Assembly (NCBI RefSeq): GCF_002165575.1
Contig: NZ_MXQF01000027.1
Location: 1-40,717, forward strand
Source: Pseudoalteromonas sp. A601
Lineage (GTDB): Bacteria; Pseudomonadota; Gammaproteobacteria; Enterobacterales; Alteromonadaceae
Reading direction: 5' to 3'
Length of the DNA stretch: 40,717 nt
Position numbers and translations under genes: made by a program. Numbering within the stretch: position 1 is the first letter of the stretch; each line of letters opens with the position of its first letter. The notes beneath the pieces are model-generated. The model saw only the letters and a program-made list of their open reading frames with translations. It ran no database searches and had not been told where the DNA came from. This document shows positions 14,843 through 23,504 of the stretch, in pieces.

Positions 14843-17194
14843 ATGACAACACCTCTCCCTTCAATAACACTTAATTTAATTGCGCTAAGCTTAGCCTGTG
14901 TGTTTGCCAATGGTTGCAGCGATACACATAAAGCACCAGTGCAAGAGCCAGCCGTTAACTCACAAGCAGACCCATTTACTGAGGTAGAAACACTTACTAA
15001 GTTGGTTGATTTTTCAGATCAACAACAGCAAGATTGGCTTTTTGATAGTCATACATCCCATCAACTGATTGAGTCTGCAAATAATAAACAATTAGCGTTA
15101 AGTTTTTCTGCAAAGGGAAATATTTCTGAACTAAAAGTAGCTCCACAGAGCCCGTGGGACCTGTCAGCATATAATAACTATAACGTGGCTTTTGACGTTG
15201 AAAATACCAGCGCCAGCTCAGTACACGTTTACCTTTCAATAGAAAACCCAGAAGGACAACTACAAAGCCGCTCGGTTAGTTTACCGGCGAATTACTCAGG
15301 TACTGTCTATTTTCCTTTAGATGGTAAAGAAGCCTTAACCAATACTGGCATGTGGGGAGATGCGCCACCTTGGCAAACAAATGATCGATTAATGGTGTGG
15401 CGCTCTTGGCGTGATGACGGTGGCGAATTTACTAAAATTAGCGCAATGAACCTCTTCACTATCGGCGTGTTAGAAGATAAATCAATATTAATTGGCGATA
15501 TTAAACTCAGAAAAAACCCACCATCCGATCCCAATTGGATGGTCAATATCATCGACAAATACGGTCAATACAGTAAACAAACCAATGCACTGACAATCAC
15601 CTCTGATGAGCAGCTTAAACGTTTGGCTGATATTGAACTAGCTGAACTTGCAAAATCCAAAGGCATGAGCGACCGCTCTCGATTTGGTGGTTACGCCAAC
15701 GGACCTAAGTTAGAGGCCACAGGCTATTTCAGAACTGAAAAAGTAGACGGTAAATGGTGGATGGTTGACCCTGAAGGCTATTTATTTTTCTCTCATGGCC
15801 CGGCCAACGTTCGCATGGCTAATCTTACCACTATTACCGGCGTAGACTTCAAAGATGATTCTGTACGCAACCGCAGTAGCGATGAGATCACCCCTGAAGA
15901 TTCGATGGGGATCATTAAAGTCTCAGATCAAGCTCGCCAGAGCCGCTTTGTTACCTCTGATTTACGTCATAATATGTTTCAATGGTTGCCCGATTACAAT
16001 GAACCACTGAGCGAGCATTACAGCTACCGACGCTCTACACATAAAGGCCCTGTTGCACATGGCGAAACATATAGTTTTTATCGTGCAAATTTACAACGTC
16101 GCTACGGCGAAACATCACCTCAGTCATATTTAGACAAATGGCACGAGGTAACACTTGACCGCATGAAAGATTGGGGTTTTACATCATTTGGCAACTGGGT
16201 CGATCCAGCTTTTTACGATAAAGAATCAGTACCCTATTTTGCCAATGGTTGGATTATTGGCGACTTCAAAACGCTCTCTGGACATACTAACCATTGGGGG
16301 CTGATGCCGGACTTTTATGATCCTGAATTTAAAAAACGCGCTGAAATCACCATTGATGCAATAGCACAAAAGATTAAAGCATCCCCTTGGTGTATCGGTA
16401 TTTTTATAGATAACGAAAAAAGTTGGGGCGAGCGTGAAGGCAGCGTAGAAAAACGCTACGGGATCATACTCGATGCCCTTTCAAAAGATGCACAGCAAAG
16501 CCCAGCTAAACACGCATTTGCTACGCACCTTAAACAAAAGTACAGCTCAATTAATGCATTAAATAAAGCATGGCAAAGTGATATCACTAGCTGGAATGAA
16601 CTCGACAAGGGCGTTACATTTACCACTTACAGCGATGCACAAATAGCCGATATATCTAAAATGCTAGAAATGCTCGGCGAACAATACTTTAAAGTGGTTA
16701 ATAGTACGTTAGCTAAAAAGCTCCCTAATCACTTATACATGGGTGCTCGCATGGCTAACTGGGGCATGCCAGATGAAATTATTAAAGCGTCGGTAAAATA
16801 CTCAGATGTATTGAGCTTTAATATTTATGAAGAAGGTATGCAAGATCATTATTGGCAATTTTTAGAAGATGTCGACCTACCGGTTGTCATTGGCGAATTC
16901 CACATTGGTACAGCTACTGACTCTGGCTTATTCAATCCAGGCATTGTCCATGCAGCGAATCAAACAGACCGTGCTGCTATGTATAAAAATTACATGCAAA
17001 GCGTACTCGAAAAACCTTACATGGTTGGCGCGCATTGGTTCCAGTATGTTGATGAACCTGTATCTGGCCGAGCCTTTGATGGCGAAAATGCCAATATCGG
17101 CTTCGTCACGGGCACCGATATTCCTTACCCTAAAATGATTGAGGCGGTAAAAGAAGTCACATCGACCATGTACGAAAAACGCTACGGTAAATAA
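14843..17194 (+). CDS. GH50 beta-agarase lipoprotein (copy 1)
   Basis: 783 residues. It cleaves beta-1,4 bonds of agarose; GH50 enzymes such as Aga50D are mostly exo-acting and release neoagarobiose. A lipoprotein-type signal ends at Cys25 (FANGC), so it is probably membrane-anchored facing the periplasm or surface. Residues about 50-225 form a CBM-like beta-sandwich, followed by the GH50 TIM barrel with SRFGGYANGPKLEATGYFRTEK and WWMVDPEGYLFFSHG. Catalytic Glu525 (DNEKSWG) and Glu685 (IGEFHIG) are both present at the family's usual separation. It is a paralogue of the gene at 27588-29909 on the other strand and has its own operator-like site. Confidence 0.93.
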   Translation: MTTPLPSITLNLIALSLACVFANGCSDTHKAPVQEPAVNSQADPFTEVETLTKLVDFSDQQQQDWLFDSHTSHQLIESANNKQLALSFSAKGNISELKVAPQSPWDLSAYNNYNVAFDVENTSASSVHVYLSIENPEGQLQSRSVSLPANYSGTVYFPLDGKEALTNTGMWGDAPPWQTNDRLMVWRSWRDDGGEFTKISAMNLFTIGVLEDKSILIGDIKLRKNPPSDPNWMVNIIDKYGQYSKQTNALTITSDEQLKRLADIELAELAKSKGMSDRSRFGGYANGPKLEATGYFRTEKVDGKWWMVDPEGYLFFSHGPANVRMANLTTITGVDFKDDSVRNRSSDEITPEDSMGIIKVSDQARQSRFVTSDLRHNMFQWLPDYNEPLSEHYSYRRSTHKGPVAHGETYSFYRANLQRRYGETSPQSYLDKWHEVTLDRMKDWGFTSFGNWVDPAFYDKESVPYFANGWIIGDFKTLSGHTNHWGLMPDFYDPEFKKRAEITIDAIAQKIKASPWCIGIFIDNEKSWGEREGSVEKRYGIILDALSKDAQQSPAKHAFATHLKQKYSSINALNKAWQSDITSWNELDKGVTFTTYSDAQIADISKMLEMLGEQYFKVVNSTLAKKLPNHLYMGARMANWGMPDEIIKASVKYSDVLSFNIYEEGMQDHYWQFLEDVDLPVVIGEFHIGTATDSGLFNPGIVHAANQTDRAAMYKNYMQSVLEKPYMVGAHWFQYVDEPVSGRAFDGENANIGFVTGTDIPYPKMIEAVKEVTSTMYEKRYGK

Positions 17195-17208
17195 TACAAA
17201 CGCTGATA

Positions 17209-17240
17209 TGACCGGCTTTTTTTAAATTAAAGCCGGTTAT
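17209..17240 (+). terminator. Hairpin after GH50 copy 1
   Basis: ACCGGCTTT (17211-17219) pairs with AAAGCCGGT (17229-17237). It lies between convergent genes and may stop transcription from both sides, although the T-run is mainly in the loop. Confidence 0.55.
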
Positions 17241-17256
17241 AAAATATACCCTCTAG

Positions 17257-18075
17257 TTACACAACCAAGTGCTGCTTTAGGTAATCTTTCATAGTAACAT
17301 TCAGTTGCCATTGCTCTGTTATTGGTTTATTAGAATTGAATTCATTCGGCATATAAGGCCAAGGACCAAACTCGGGGCAAATATAAAATATTTGCTGACC
17401 GCGTGCTTTTGCTAAGTCAATAATCGTTTGCCACCACTGTACATACACATTTAATGTGTCATGCCATTGGCTACTAAAGGGGTCATTCACTTGCGCGGAT
17501 TGAGTGTGCCCTACTCTTGCATGGATATAGTAGCTCTGCTGCTGGGCTGCTAACAAGGCACCTTGTTGCTCTTCAAGTAAACTTTCACTGACATTGGTCC
17601 AGTGAGATAAATCCGCATTTAATTTAAGTTCAGGGTATTGCTTAAGGAAAGGCTCTGTAGCAAAAGCTGCAAAGTTAAACCGTCCTCGGTGAGTCTCATG
17701 GGTAATAGTAATACCCAAAGTGCGCTCTAACGCTAAAGCATCTTTAAGTAATAAGCTATTTTGCGCAAAGCTATAAAAGTCTTTCCCGGTATGTGAGTTT
17801 ATAAACACAGGGTTAAGTGAGGCTAGGAAGCGAAGTCGCGCATTAAATTTAGCGCGATATTGCTCAAACGATTCAACGGTTGGTGCAAGCCATTGTTGTG
17901 CTACCACAATAAAATTATCTTCACTGGCAGCACGTTTAACTGTTTCAATAAACTCATCATCATCAGGGAAGTTGATTTCAGCCCCGTCAAATCCAGCGTC
18001 GGTTACATTGGCAACAAACTTCTCTGCTGCTATCCCTTCAGAGCCCCAGTATGGGCATAAAAATTTTAGTTCCAT
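17257..18075 (-). CDS. TIM-barrel sugar isomerase/epimerase-like protein
   Basis: 272 residues of the xylose-isomerase-like TIM-barrel superfamily (sugar phosphate isomerase/epimerase). Likely metal ligands are seen in order: Glu in THETHRGR, Asp in NADLSHW, His in IHARVGH and Glu in CPEFGPWPY. No signal peptide, so cytosolic. It is divergent from the AraC gene, with an operator-like palindrome in the shared gap, and therefore is probably induced with the agar genes. Members interconvert ketoses or act on inositol derivatives. The substrate here may be a galactose or anhydrogalactose product, but that is not visible in the sequence. Confidence 0.82.
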   Translation of the reverse strand: MELKFLCPYWGSEGIAAEKFVANVTDAGFDGAEINFPDDDEFIETVKRAASEDNFIVVAQQWLAPTVESFEQYRAKFNARLRFLASLNPVFINSHTGKDFYSFAQNSLLLKDALALERTLGITITHETHRGRFNFAAFATEPFLKQYPELKLNADLSHWTNVSESLLEEQQGALLAAQQQSYYIHARVGHTQSAQVNDPFSSQWHDTLNVYVQWWQTIIDLAKARGQQIFYICPEFGPWPYMPNEFNSNKPITEQWQLNVTMKDYLKQHLVV

Positions 18076-18151
18076 ATTCTTTTCCTCATAAATTAAATGG
18101 GCTCATCAAACATTGCAGCTTTGTGTTAGGCACGATACACTTAAAACATAC

Positions 18152-18163
18152 TTTGTTAACAAT
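18152..18163. promoter_or_regulatory. Agar-locus palindrome copy 4 (TTTGTTAACAAT)
   Basis: Eleven of twelve bases match the perfect palindrome. It lies in the gap between the TIM-barrel and AraC genes and only 7 bases before the AraC ATG, so a bound protein would cover the ribosome-binding region as well as the promoter. Confidence 0.6.
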
Positions 18164-18170
18164 AAACTAT

Positions 18171-19019
18171 ATGTCTAAGCCTGCAATCTATTGCGAGCCA
18201 TTTACCATAAAAGATGGCTACGATTTTGAAATTCATCACGTGAGCTACCTTCAACACGATAGCTACTCGTGTTTTATGCATTTTCACCAAGTTCATGAAT
18301 TTATTTTTTTTGAACATATTGATGGCACTTATTTCTATCATCAGGGCGAATCAAAACTATCAGACTATGACGCCGTATTTACCCCTGCTATGGAAACTCA
18401 CGATTTTGAGCTTAAACCTCGCTCTAAGTCTTGGTATATAGTGCAATTTATGCCACAACAGTTAAATACTGAGGCTTTGCGCGAATTTAATGAACTGTTA
18501 AAGACCGGATTACACCTTAGCTTTTCTGTTGCAGTACAAAAGAAACTTCACAATTTATTAGCGTGGTTACTCAGTGAATATAATGAAAATCCAACAAGTA
18601 AAACCTGTAAGCAATTATTTAATAGCCTCATCACGCTCGTTTGCGAATATGGTAAAAATGGAACAGAAACAGTTAAAAAACCGCGCTCTAGTTCCGCAAG
18701 TTTTAAAAAGTTAATACCAATTATTGATGTACTAAAAACCAATGCCGGCATTAACTTTTCGTTGGAGCAAGCAGCCGATATGTGCCATTTATCTCCGTCT
18801 TATTTTTCTCGCGTCTTTAAAAAGCACTTCCGTATACCCTACTCTGATTACCTTATTCAACATAAGCTATATAATGCAGCGCGGTTATTAGGCCAAAGTG
18901 ATATTTCAGTGACTGATATTGCTTATGACTTAGGTTTTTCTAGTCCTTCCTATTTCATTAAGCAATTTAAGTTTCACTTCAAAGTCACCCCACACCAGTA
19001 TCGCCAACAACTTCGCTGA
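18171..19019 (+). CDS. AraC-family transcriptional regulator
   Basis: 282 residues. I chose the ATG at 18171 (MSKPAIYCEPF) since the longer frame would cross the operator and the neighbour's start; the ribosome site is weak. The N-terminal cupin-type sensor (residues about 20-110, FMHFHQVHEFIFFEH) binds a sugar. The C-terminal double helix-turn-helix is typical (SLEQAADMCHLSPSYFSRVFKKHF and VTDIAYDLGFSSPSYFIKQFKFHF). It probably activates part of the agar locus, perhaps the adjacent P450 operon or the TIM-barrel gene, which lack or share the palindrome. AraC proteins usually read direct repeats, so it is a less likely reader of the 12-bp palindrome. Confidence 0.9.
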   Translation: MSKPAIYCEPFTIKDGYDFEIHHVSYLQHDSYSCFMHFHQVHEFIFFEHIDGTYFYHQGESKLSDYDAVFTPAMETHDFELKPRSKSWYIVQFMPQQLNTEALREFNELLKTGLHLSFSVAVQKKLHNLLAWLLSEYNENPTSKTCKQLFNSLITLVCEYGKNGTETVKKPRSSSASFKKLIPIIDVLKTNAGINFSLEQAADMCHLSPSYFSRVFKKHFRIPYSDYLIQHKLYNAARLLGQSDISVTDIAYDLGFSSPSYFIKQFKFHFKVTPHQYRQQLR

Positions 19020-19020
19020 C

Positions 19021-19039
19021 AAGCACAATTATGTGCTTT
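19021..19039. terminator. Bidirectional hairpin between AraC and ferredoxin reductase genes
   Basis: AAGCACA (19021-19027) and TGTGCTT (19032-19038) form a short stem right at the convergent 3' ends and overlap the reductase stop. Confidence 0.5.
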
Positions 19040-20306
19040 GCAACAACGTTTTACTCAATGCTGTTGCGGTATCCTTTAGTAACGACTTATTGACCGACAC
19101 TCGCTGCTTTATTGCTTGAGTGCCCAATACATAAGCTTTACTGCTATTAACGGCTTCAACACATAGCAAGGTGTCATCATGAAAATACCAAACAGAAAAC
19201 TGCTCTTGTGTTTCTTCACGGACAATTAACTCGTTATACCCTTGTGATAAACCGACAATTTGTAGTTTGTATTGGTATTGATCGGACCAAAACCAAGGCA
19301 CAGCCGATGGCCCTTGCTGATTTTTGGCAATAAATAAGGCTGCGGATTTTGCTTGATCAACGGCATTTTGCACTGACTCTAAACGGATCCAACGATTATA
19401 AAGTGTACTAAAATGACGAGTGCAATCACCGATAGCAAAAATATCTGGGTGAGATGTTTGGCAAACATCGTTTACTTTAATACCCTGCTCAACCTCTAAC
19501 CCTGCTGAGCTTGCCAATTGAGTATTTAGTTTTACACCCACTCCCACTAAAATAAAATCTGCGGGGTATTGAGTGCCATCACCGCATACCACGATGTGTT
19601 TATTGCTTTGGTGTTTTATTTCGACTACGTCTTTACTGGTTTGTAAACTAACACCTTTCGTTTTATGTAATTCAGTTAAAAAATCAGACATCACCGCTGA
19701 AGTCACGCGGGATAATATTTTGTCTTGTTTTTCAATCACAGTGACATTGGCACCTAATGACACAAAAGACGATGCAGACTCAAGCCCGATATAACCGCCC
19801 CCAATAATCACTACTTGTTTATCGCGACTGCTATTAAGTGCATTTTTTATCGCTTTTGCATCGGCAAACGTGCGCATAGCAAAATACTGATTATTTCCTG
19901 CATCATCAACGGTTTCATCCAACCCGGTAATGGGAGGAATAAACGCTGAGCAGCCAGTGGCTATAACAAGCTTGTCAAATGAAATGAATCGACCACACGC
20001 TAATGTAATGACTTTTTCTTCACCATCGATAGCCGTTACCGTTTGTCCTAAACATAGCTCTAAGTTGTTATCTGTGTAGGCTTTTTCTGCCTTTAACGGG
20101 GTTGATACAGCTTCACTTGCTTGTAAGGTTTTTTTAGATAATGGCGGCCTGTGATAAGGTAATTCAGGGTCGCTATCTATGAGTGTAATACGCCCAAGCC
20201 AGCCTTGTTGGCGTAAATTAAACGCAAAGTTAACCCCTGCGTGGCTAGCACCTATTACCACTGCATTTGAGTCCATGTCGTTTTGCTCTGTAAATGTATT
20301 TTGCAT
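19029..20306 (-). CDS. FAD-dependent ferredoxin reductase (P450 electron-transfer chain)
   Basis: 425 residues, putidaredoxin-reductase-like: N-terminal FAD fold AVVIGASHAGVNFAFNLRQQGW, PYHRPPLSKK, NAD fold VVIIGGGYIGLESASSF near residue 165, and the second FAD motif HPDIFAIGDCTRH near residue 290. It passes electrons from NAD(P)H to the ferredoxin encoded 13 bases upstream, and from there to the P450. An alternative start ten codons later (MDSNAVV) is possible; neither has a strong ribosome site. With its two partners it completes a three-component class I bacterial P450 system, here predicted to demethylate 6-O-methyl-D-galactose. Confidence 0.92.
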   Translation of the reverse strand: MQNTFTEQNDMDSNAVVIGASHAGVNFAFNLRQQGWLGRITLIDSDPELPYHRPPLSKKTLQASEAVSTPLKAEKAYTDNNLELCLGQTVTAIDGEEKVITLACGRFISFDKLVIATGCSAFIPPITGLDETVDDAGNNQYFAMRTFADAKAIKNALNSSRDKQVVIIGGGYIGLESASSFVSLGANVTVIEKQDKILSRVTSAVMSDFLTELHKTKGVSLQTSKDVVEIKHQSNKHIVVCGDGTQYPADFILVGVGVKLNTQLASSAGLEVEQGIKVNDVCQTSHPDIFAIGDCTRHFSTLYNRWIRLESVQNAVDQAKSAALFIAKNQQGPSAVPWFWSDQYQYKLQIVGLSQGYNELIVREETQEQFSVWYFHDDTLLCVEAVNSSKAYVLGTQAIKQRVSVNKSLLKDTATALSKTLLQST

Positions 20307-20319
20307 GAGAGTTTACCGA

Positions 20320-20628
20320 TTAATTCGCAACAACAAATGTCATGCCATCAATGTCGTCAGACACCTCAATTTGACAACATAAACGGCTATACTCTGTCAC
20401 GTTATCGTCAAGTTCTAGCATATCGCTTTCAATTTCCTCTGCTGCACCCACTTTTTCAAAATCCTCAGGGGCAACATAAATATGACAAGTTGCACAAGAG
20501 CACACCCCGCCACAATCGCCATCAATACCCGCAACACCATTCGCCGCGGCTAACTCCATTAATGAACCATTACTACCTTCAACTTCAACTGCGCCATTGG
20601 TTTTGGTCATAAATATTACTTTTGCCAT
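20320..20628 (-). CDS. [2Fe-2S] ferredoxin (adrenodoxin/putidaredoxin type)
   Basis: 102 residues. The cluster ligands Cys39, Cys45 and Cys48 (C-x5-C-x2-C in DCGGVCSCATC) and Cys85 (RLCCQIE) are in the exact putidaredoxin arrangement. It shuttles single electrons from the reductase to the P450. The gene lies 53 bases after the P450 gene and 13 bases before the reductase gene, in one operon. Confidence 0.95.
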   Translation of the reverse strand: MAKVIFMTKTNGAVEVEGSNGSLMELAAANGVAGIDGDCGGVCSCATCHIYVAPEDFEKVGAAEEIESDMLELDDNVTEYSRLCCQIEVSDDIDGMTFVVAN

Positions 20629-20681
20629 GAGTAGATTCCTCTCGCTCTTATTACACTTGCTATAGTGTGTTATTAAATTAA

Positions 20682-21854
20682 TTATTTTGCTTTCAGGCTG
20701 ACTTGGAAGCTGTTAAAACCCACTTTTCTTGAGAACTCACCCAGCTTTTCGATATTTTCATCTGCTTTTAAGGTGTCTATGCTGGCTACTTTACTTGCTA
20801 GGGATAACACTAATTGACGTAATAATTGTCGTGCATGAGTGGCCCCTAAACAGTTGTGATGACTAAAGCCAAAACTTACATGGGGGTTTACTTTACGGTC
20901 AAAATCAACATTATCTGGATTCTTAAAAATGTTTTCGTCACGATTCGCTGATGCCCAGCACAGAGATATACGGCTATCTGCTTTTATTGCATGCTCGCAT
21001 AATTGAGTATCTTCGGTTGCAACACGTCCCATCTGTGTTAGTGGCGAGAAGTAACGAATAAGCTCTTCAACAGCGCGATTTACAATCTCAGGCTCGTCAT
21101 GAATACGCTGTAAATCACTAATGTTTTCACTAAAGTAAGCAATTGAATTTGTTATAGCGTTAATAACGGTATCGCGGCCACCAGCAAATGTTAAAATCAT
21201 CACTCCTTTTACTTGCTCTTTTGTCATTGTTTTACCATTAACTTGCGCAGCCAATAATACTGAGTACAAGTCGTCACTAGGGTTAGCAATCGCTTTATCT
21301 ATTTCATTATCTATATAGTCATAAAGAATATTGGCTTTATCGCCGTCTAGGTCGCTGTCTTCACTTCTAAATACGTGAGTACCCCAATCAATCCATGTTT
21401 GTGCTTTATCCATCGCTGTATTAAGTAATAAAGTTAATGCTTTTGATTGCAGCGGTAGTGCAAATTCACTAACAATATCGAGTGATTTAGCATTGAGTGC
21501 CTTCTCGATTGTCTCGTCGATGATCTGTTGTAAACTAGCCTGATATGGCTGTTCAAGTGGACGTTTAAACCATGGGTTTAGTAATTCACGAAAACCACCA
21601 TGCTCAGGTGGGTCAACTTCAAAAGGAATTTGTCGGGTTTCACGAATGGCAACTTCCGAAGGAATAACAATGCGACCAGGTTTTGCACCTGATTGAAAAA
21701 CAGCACAGTTATGCGCGGCTTTTCGTACGTCTTTTAAGCCTAAGACCATATTTACGGGATCATTTTGGTCATCCATTTGGCCTATTCCTGCTGTAGTGCG
21801 TTGCGCTTTAAATGCATCAGGAAATTCACTCACCTTTGTGTTTTTTGTTGTCAT
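20682..21854 (-). CDS. Cytochrome P450, probable 6-O-methyl-D-galactose demethylase
   Basis: 390 residues, soluble bacterial P450. Heme ligand Cys335 lies in FGFSHHNCLGATHA. The I-helix oxygen-activation motif AGGRDT is at 224-229, and the ExxR pair is Glu264/Arg267. Established: P450/ferredoxin/reductase trios in agar and porphyran loci of Formosa and Zobellia oxidatively demethylate 6-O-methyl-galactose, giving galactose and formaldehyde. The same three genes here, between agarases and anhydrogalactose genes, make that the best call, but the substrate is inferred from context. GAAGG precedes the ATG. Its promoter must lie between 21855 and the terminator at 21990-22019; I see no copy of the shared palindrome there. 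Confidence 0.87.
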   Translation of the reverse strand: MTTKNTKVSEFPDAFKAQRTTAGIGQMDDQNDPVNMVLGLKDVRKAAHNCAVFQSGAKPGRIVIPSEVAIRETRQIPFEVDPPEHGGFRELLNPWFKRPLEQPYQASLQQIIDETIEKALNAKSLDIVSEFALPLQSKALTLLLNTAMDKAQTWIDWGTHVFRSEDSDLDGDKANILYDYIDNEIDKAIANPSDDLYSVLLAAQVNGKTMTKEQVKGVMILTFAGGRDTVINAITNSIAYFSENISDLQRIHDEPEIVNRAVEELIRYFSPLTQMGRVATEDTQLCEHAIKADSRISLCWASANRDENIFKNPDNVDFDRKVNPHVSFGFSHHNCLGATHARQLLRQLVLSLASKVASIDTLKADENIEKLGEFSRKVGFNSFQVSLKAK

Positions 21855-21989
21855 GACTTAATACCTTCACCGTAAAATATAAATTTGATGAACCATACTA
21901 GTCCGTTATTTTTGCTCAAAATACACAACTAACGCTTAAAAATGGTAATTTCATGTCCTATTTATTTTTTGTTAAAAAACCACAAGCAC

Positions 21990-22019
21990 AAAAAAGCCGA
22001 TGCACTGCATCGGCTTTAG
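21990..22019 (-). terminator. Rho-independent terminator of the anhydrogalactose operon
   Basis: AAAGCCGATGCA and TGCATCGGCTTT (21995-22019) form a 12-bp stem, with a run of Ts after it in the minus sense. It separates the dehydrogenase operon from the P450 operon. Confidence 0.9.
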
Positions 22020-22052
22020 GTGGGCAAATGTGAGAGAATCCACCCTACCTAA

Positions 22053-23501
22053 TTACTTCTCATTCAAATATACGGTTTTCTTCTCAAGATATTGCTCTAA
22101 ACCATATTGGCCGTCTTCACCGCCCATACCGCTCATCTTCCAACCGTTATGAAAGCCTTGATGTTGCTCACCTAAACCACGGTTAACATACACTTCGCCT
22201 ACTTCCATCTCTGCAATTGAGCGATGAATATATTTCATTGATTGCGTATATAAATACGCTGACAAACCATATTCACTGTCGTTAGTGTAGGCAATGGCTT
22301 CATCAATGCTGTTGATTTTGATGATTGGTAAAACCGGACCAAAGGTTTCTTCGTGCACCAAGATATTATCTTGTTCAACATCAACCAGTACCGTTGGCTC
22401 GTACCAATTGCCGCCTTCAAAGCCTGCTATTGTGGCTACTTTACCACCGGTAGCCAGCTTTGCGCCTTGGGCAATGCCTTTTTCAACAATTGAATGAATA
22501 TTATTAATTTCGCTCTGGTTAACTTTAGGGCCCATATCTGAACTTGCATCCATCGGGTCGCCTACTTTTAACGCTTTAACTTTAGGAATAAACTTTTCAA
22601 TAAAGCTGTCGTAAACATCGCTATGCACATATAAACGCTCGGCGCAGGTACATACTTGTCCACAGTTGGCAAAACGCGCAGCAACTGCATCATCTACTGC
22701 TTTATCTAAGTCAGCATCTTCCATAACAATAAACGGGGCTTTACCACCTAGCTCTAACATAACAGGAGTTAGGTTTTTACCACTGGCTTGGTGAATAATT
22801 TGTCCAGCACGGGTACTGCCTGTCATCGTAATCAGCTTAGTTAGCGGGCTTTCACATAAATGCTGACCAACTACTGAGCCAGTACCATTTATAATGTTTA
22901 GTACACCCGCTGGAATACCTGCTTGGTTAGCAAGTTCACCTAGTTCCATGGTTGTTAATGGTGTTTCTTGTGTTGGCTTAATAACAATACTATTACCAGT
23001 AATAAGGGCAGGACCAATTTTACGACCAGCTAATGCCAGCGGAAAGTTCCATGCTGTAATAGCCACAACCACACCACGCGGTACTTTATGGATATAAATT
23101 TTTTCGTTTTCGTGATCTGAGGCAATAACATCCCCTTTGATCGTTAACGCATTATCACACGCATATTCAATAAAGGTTGCTGTGACATTAGCTTCCATAC
23201 GAGCCACATCAATCAGCTTGCCTTGCTCTTGTACTAATAACTCAGCCAAGCGCTCATTATTATCACGAATATTTTGTGCAAACCGGCGTAATATTGTCGC
23301 GCGCTCTCGTGGTGTTTTTTGTGCCCATTGAGTTTGTGCAACTGTTGCGGTTTCAAGCGCTTGTTGAGCATCTTCAATGCTGCCTTTAGGAATAGTCCCC
23401 ACTTGTTCACCCGTACTTGGTGACAGCACAGAAATAGTTTCACTATTTGATGAGCTAACATACTCACCGTTGATAAAGTTTACGTTATTTTTAATTGTCA
23501 T
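22053..23501 (-). CDS. Aldehyde dehydrogenase, probable 3,6-anhydro-L-galactose dehydrogenase
   Basis: 482 residues, NAD(P)-dependent ALDH superfamily, near AldA. Catalytic Cys284 lies in NCGQVCTCAE, the general base Glu near 250 in LELGGKAPF, and the cofactor region in ITAWNFPLALAGRKIGPAL. The predicted reaction is oxidation of 3,6-anhydro-L-galactose to 3,6-anhydro-L-galactonate, the first step of the known bacterial pathway. Support comes from its operon: it is the last of four genes after the cycloisomerase, zinc dehydrogenase and KduD-like reductase, with 3 bases between it and the previous gene. L-lactaldehyde-type activity is an alternative. Confidence 0.87.
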   Translation of the reverse strand: MTIKNNVNFINGEYVSSSNSETISVLSPSTGEQVGTIPKGSIEDAQQALETATVAQTQWAQKTPRERATILRRFAQNIRDNNERLAELLVQEQGKLIDVARMEANVTATFIEYACDNALTIKGDVIASDHENEKIYIHKVPRGVVVAITAWNFPLALAGRKIGPALITGNSIVIKPTQETPLTTMELGELANQAGIPAGVLNIINGTGSVVGQHLCESPLTKLITMTGSTRAGQIIHQASGKNLTPVMLELGGKAPFIVMEDADLDKAVDDAVAARFANCGQVCTCAERLYVHSDVYDSFIEKFIPKVKALKVGDPMDASSDMGPKVNQSEINNIHSIVEKGIAQGAKLATGGKVATIAGFEGGNWYEPTVLVDVEQDNILVHEETFGPVLPIIKINSIDEAIAYTNDSEYGLSAYLYTQSMKYIHRSIAEMEVGEVYVNRGLGEQHQGFHNGWKMSGMGGEDGQYGLEQYLEKKTVYLNEK

Positions 23502-23504
23502 TTT

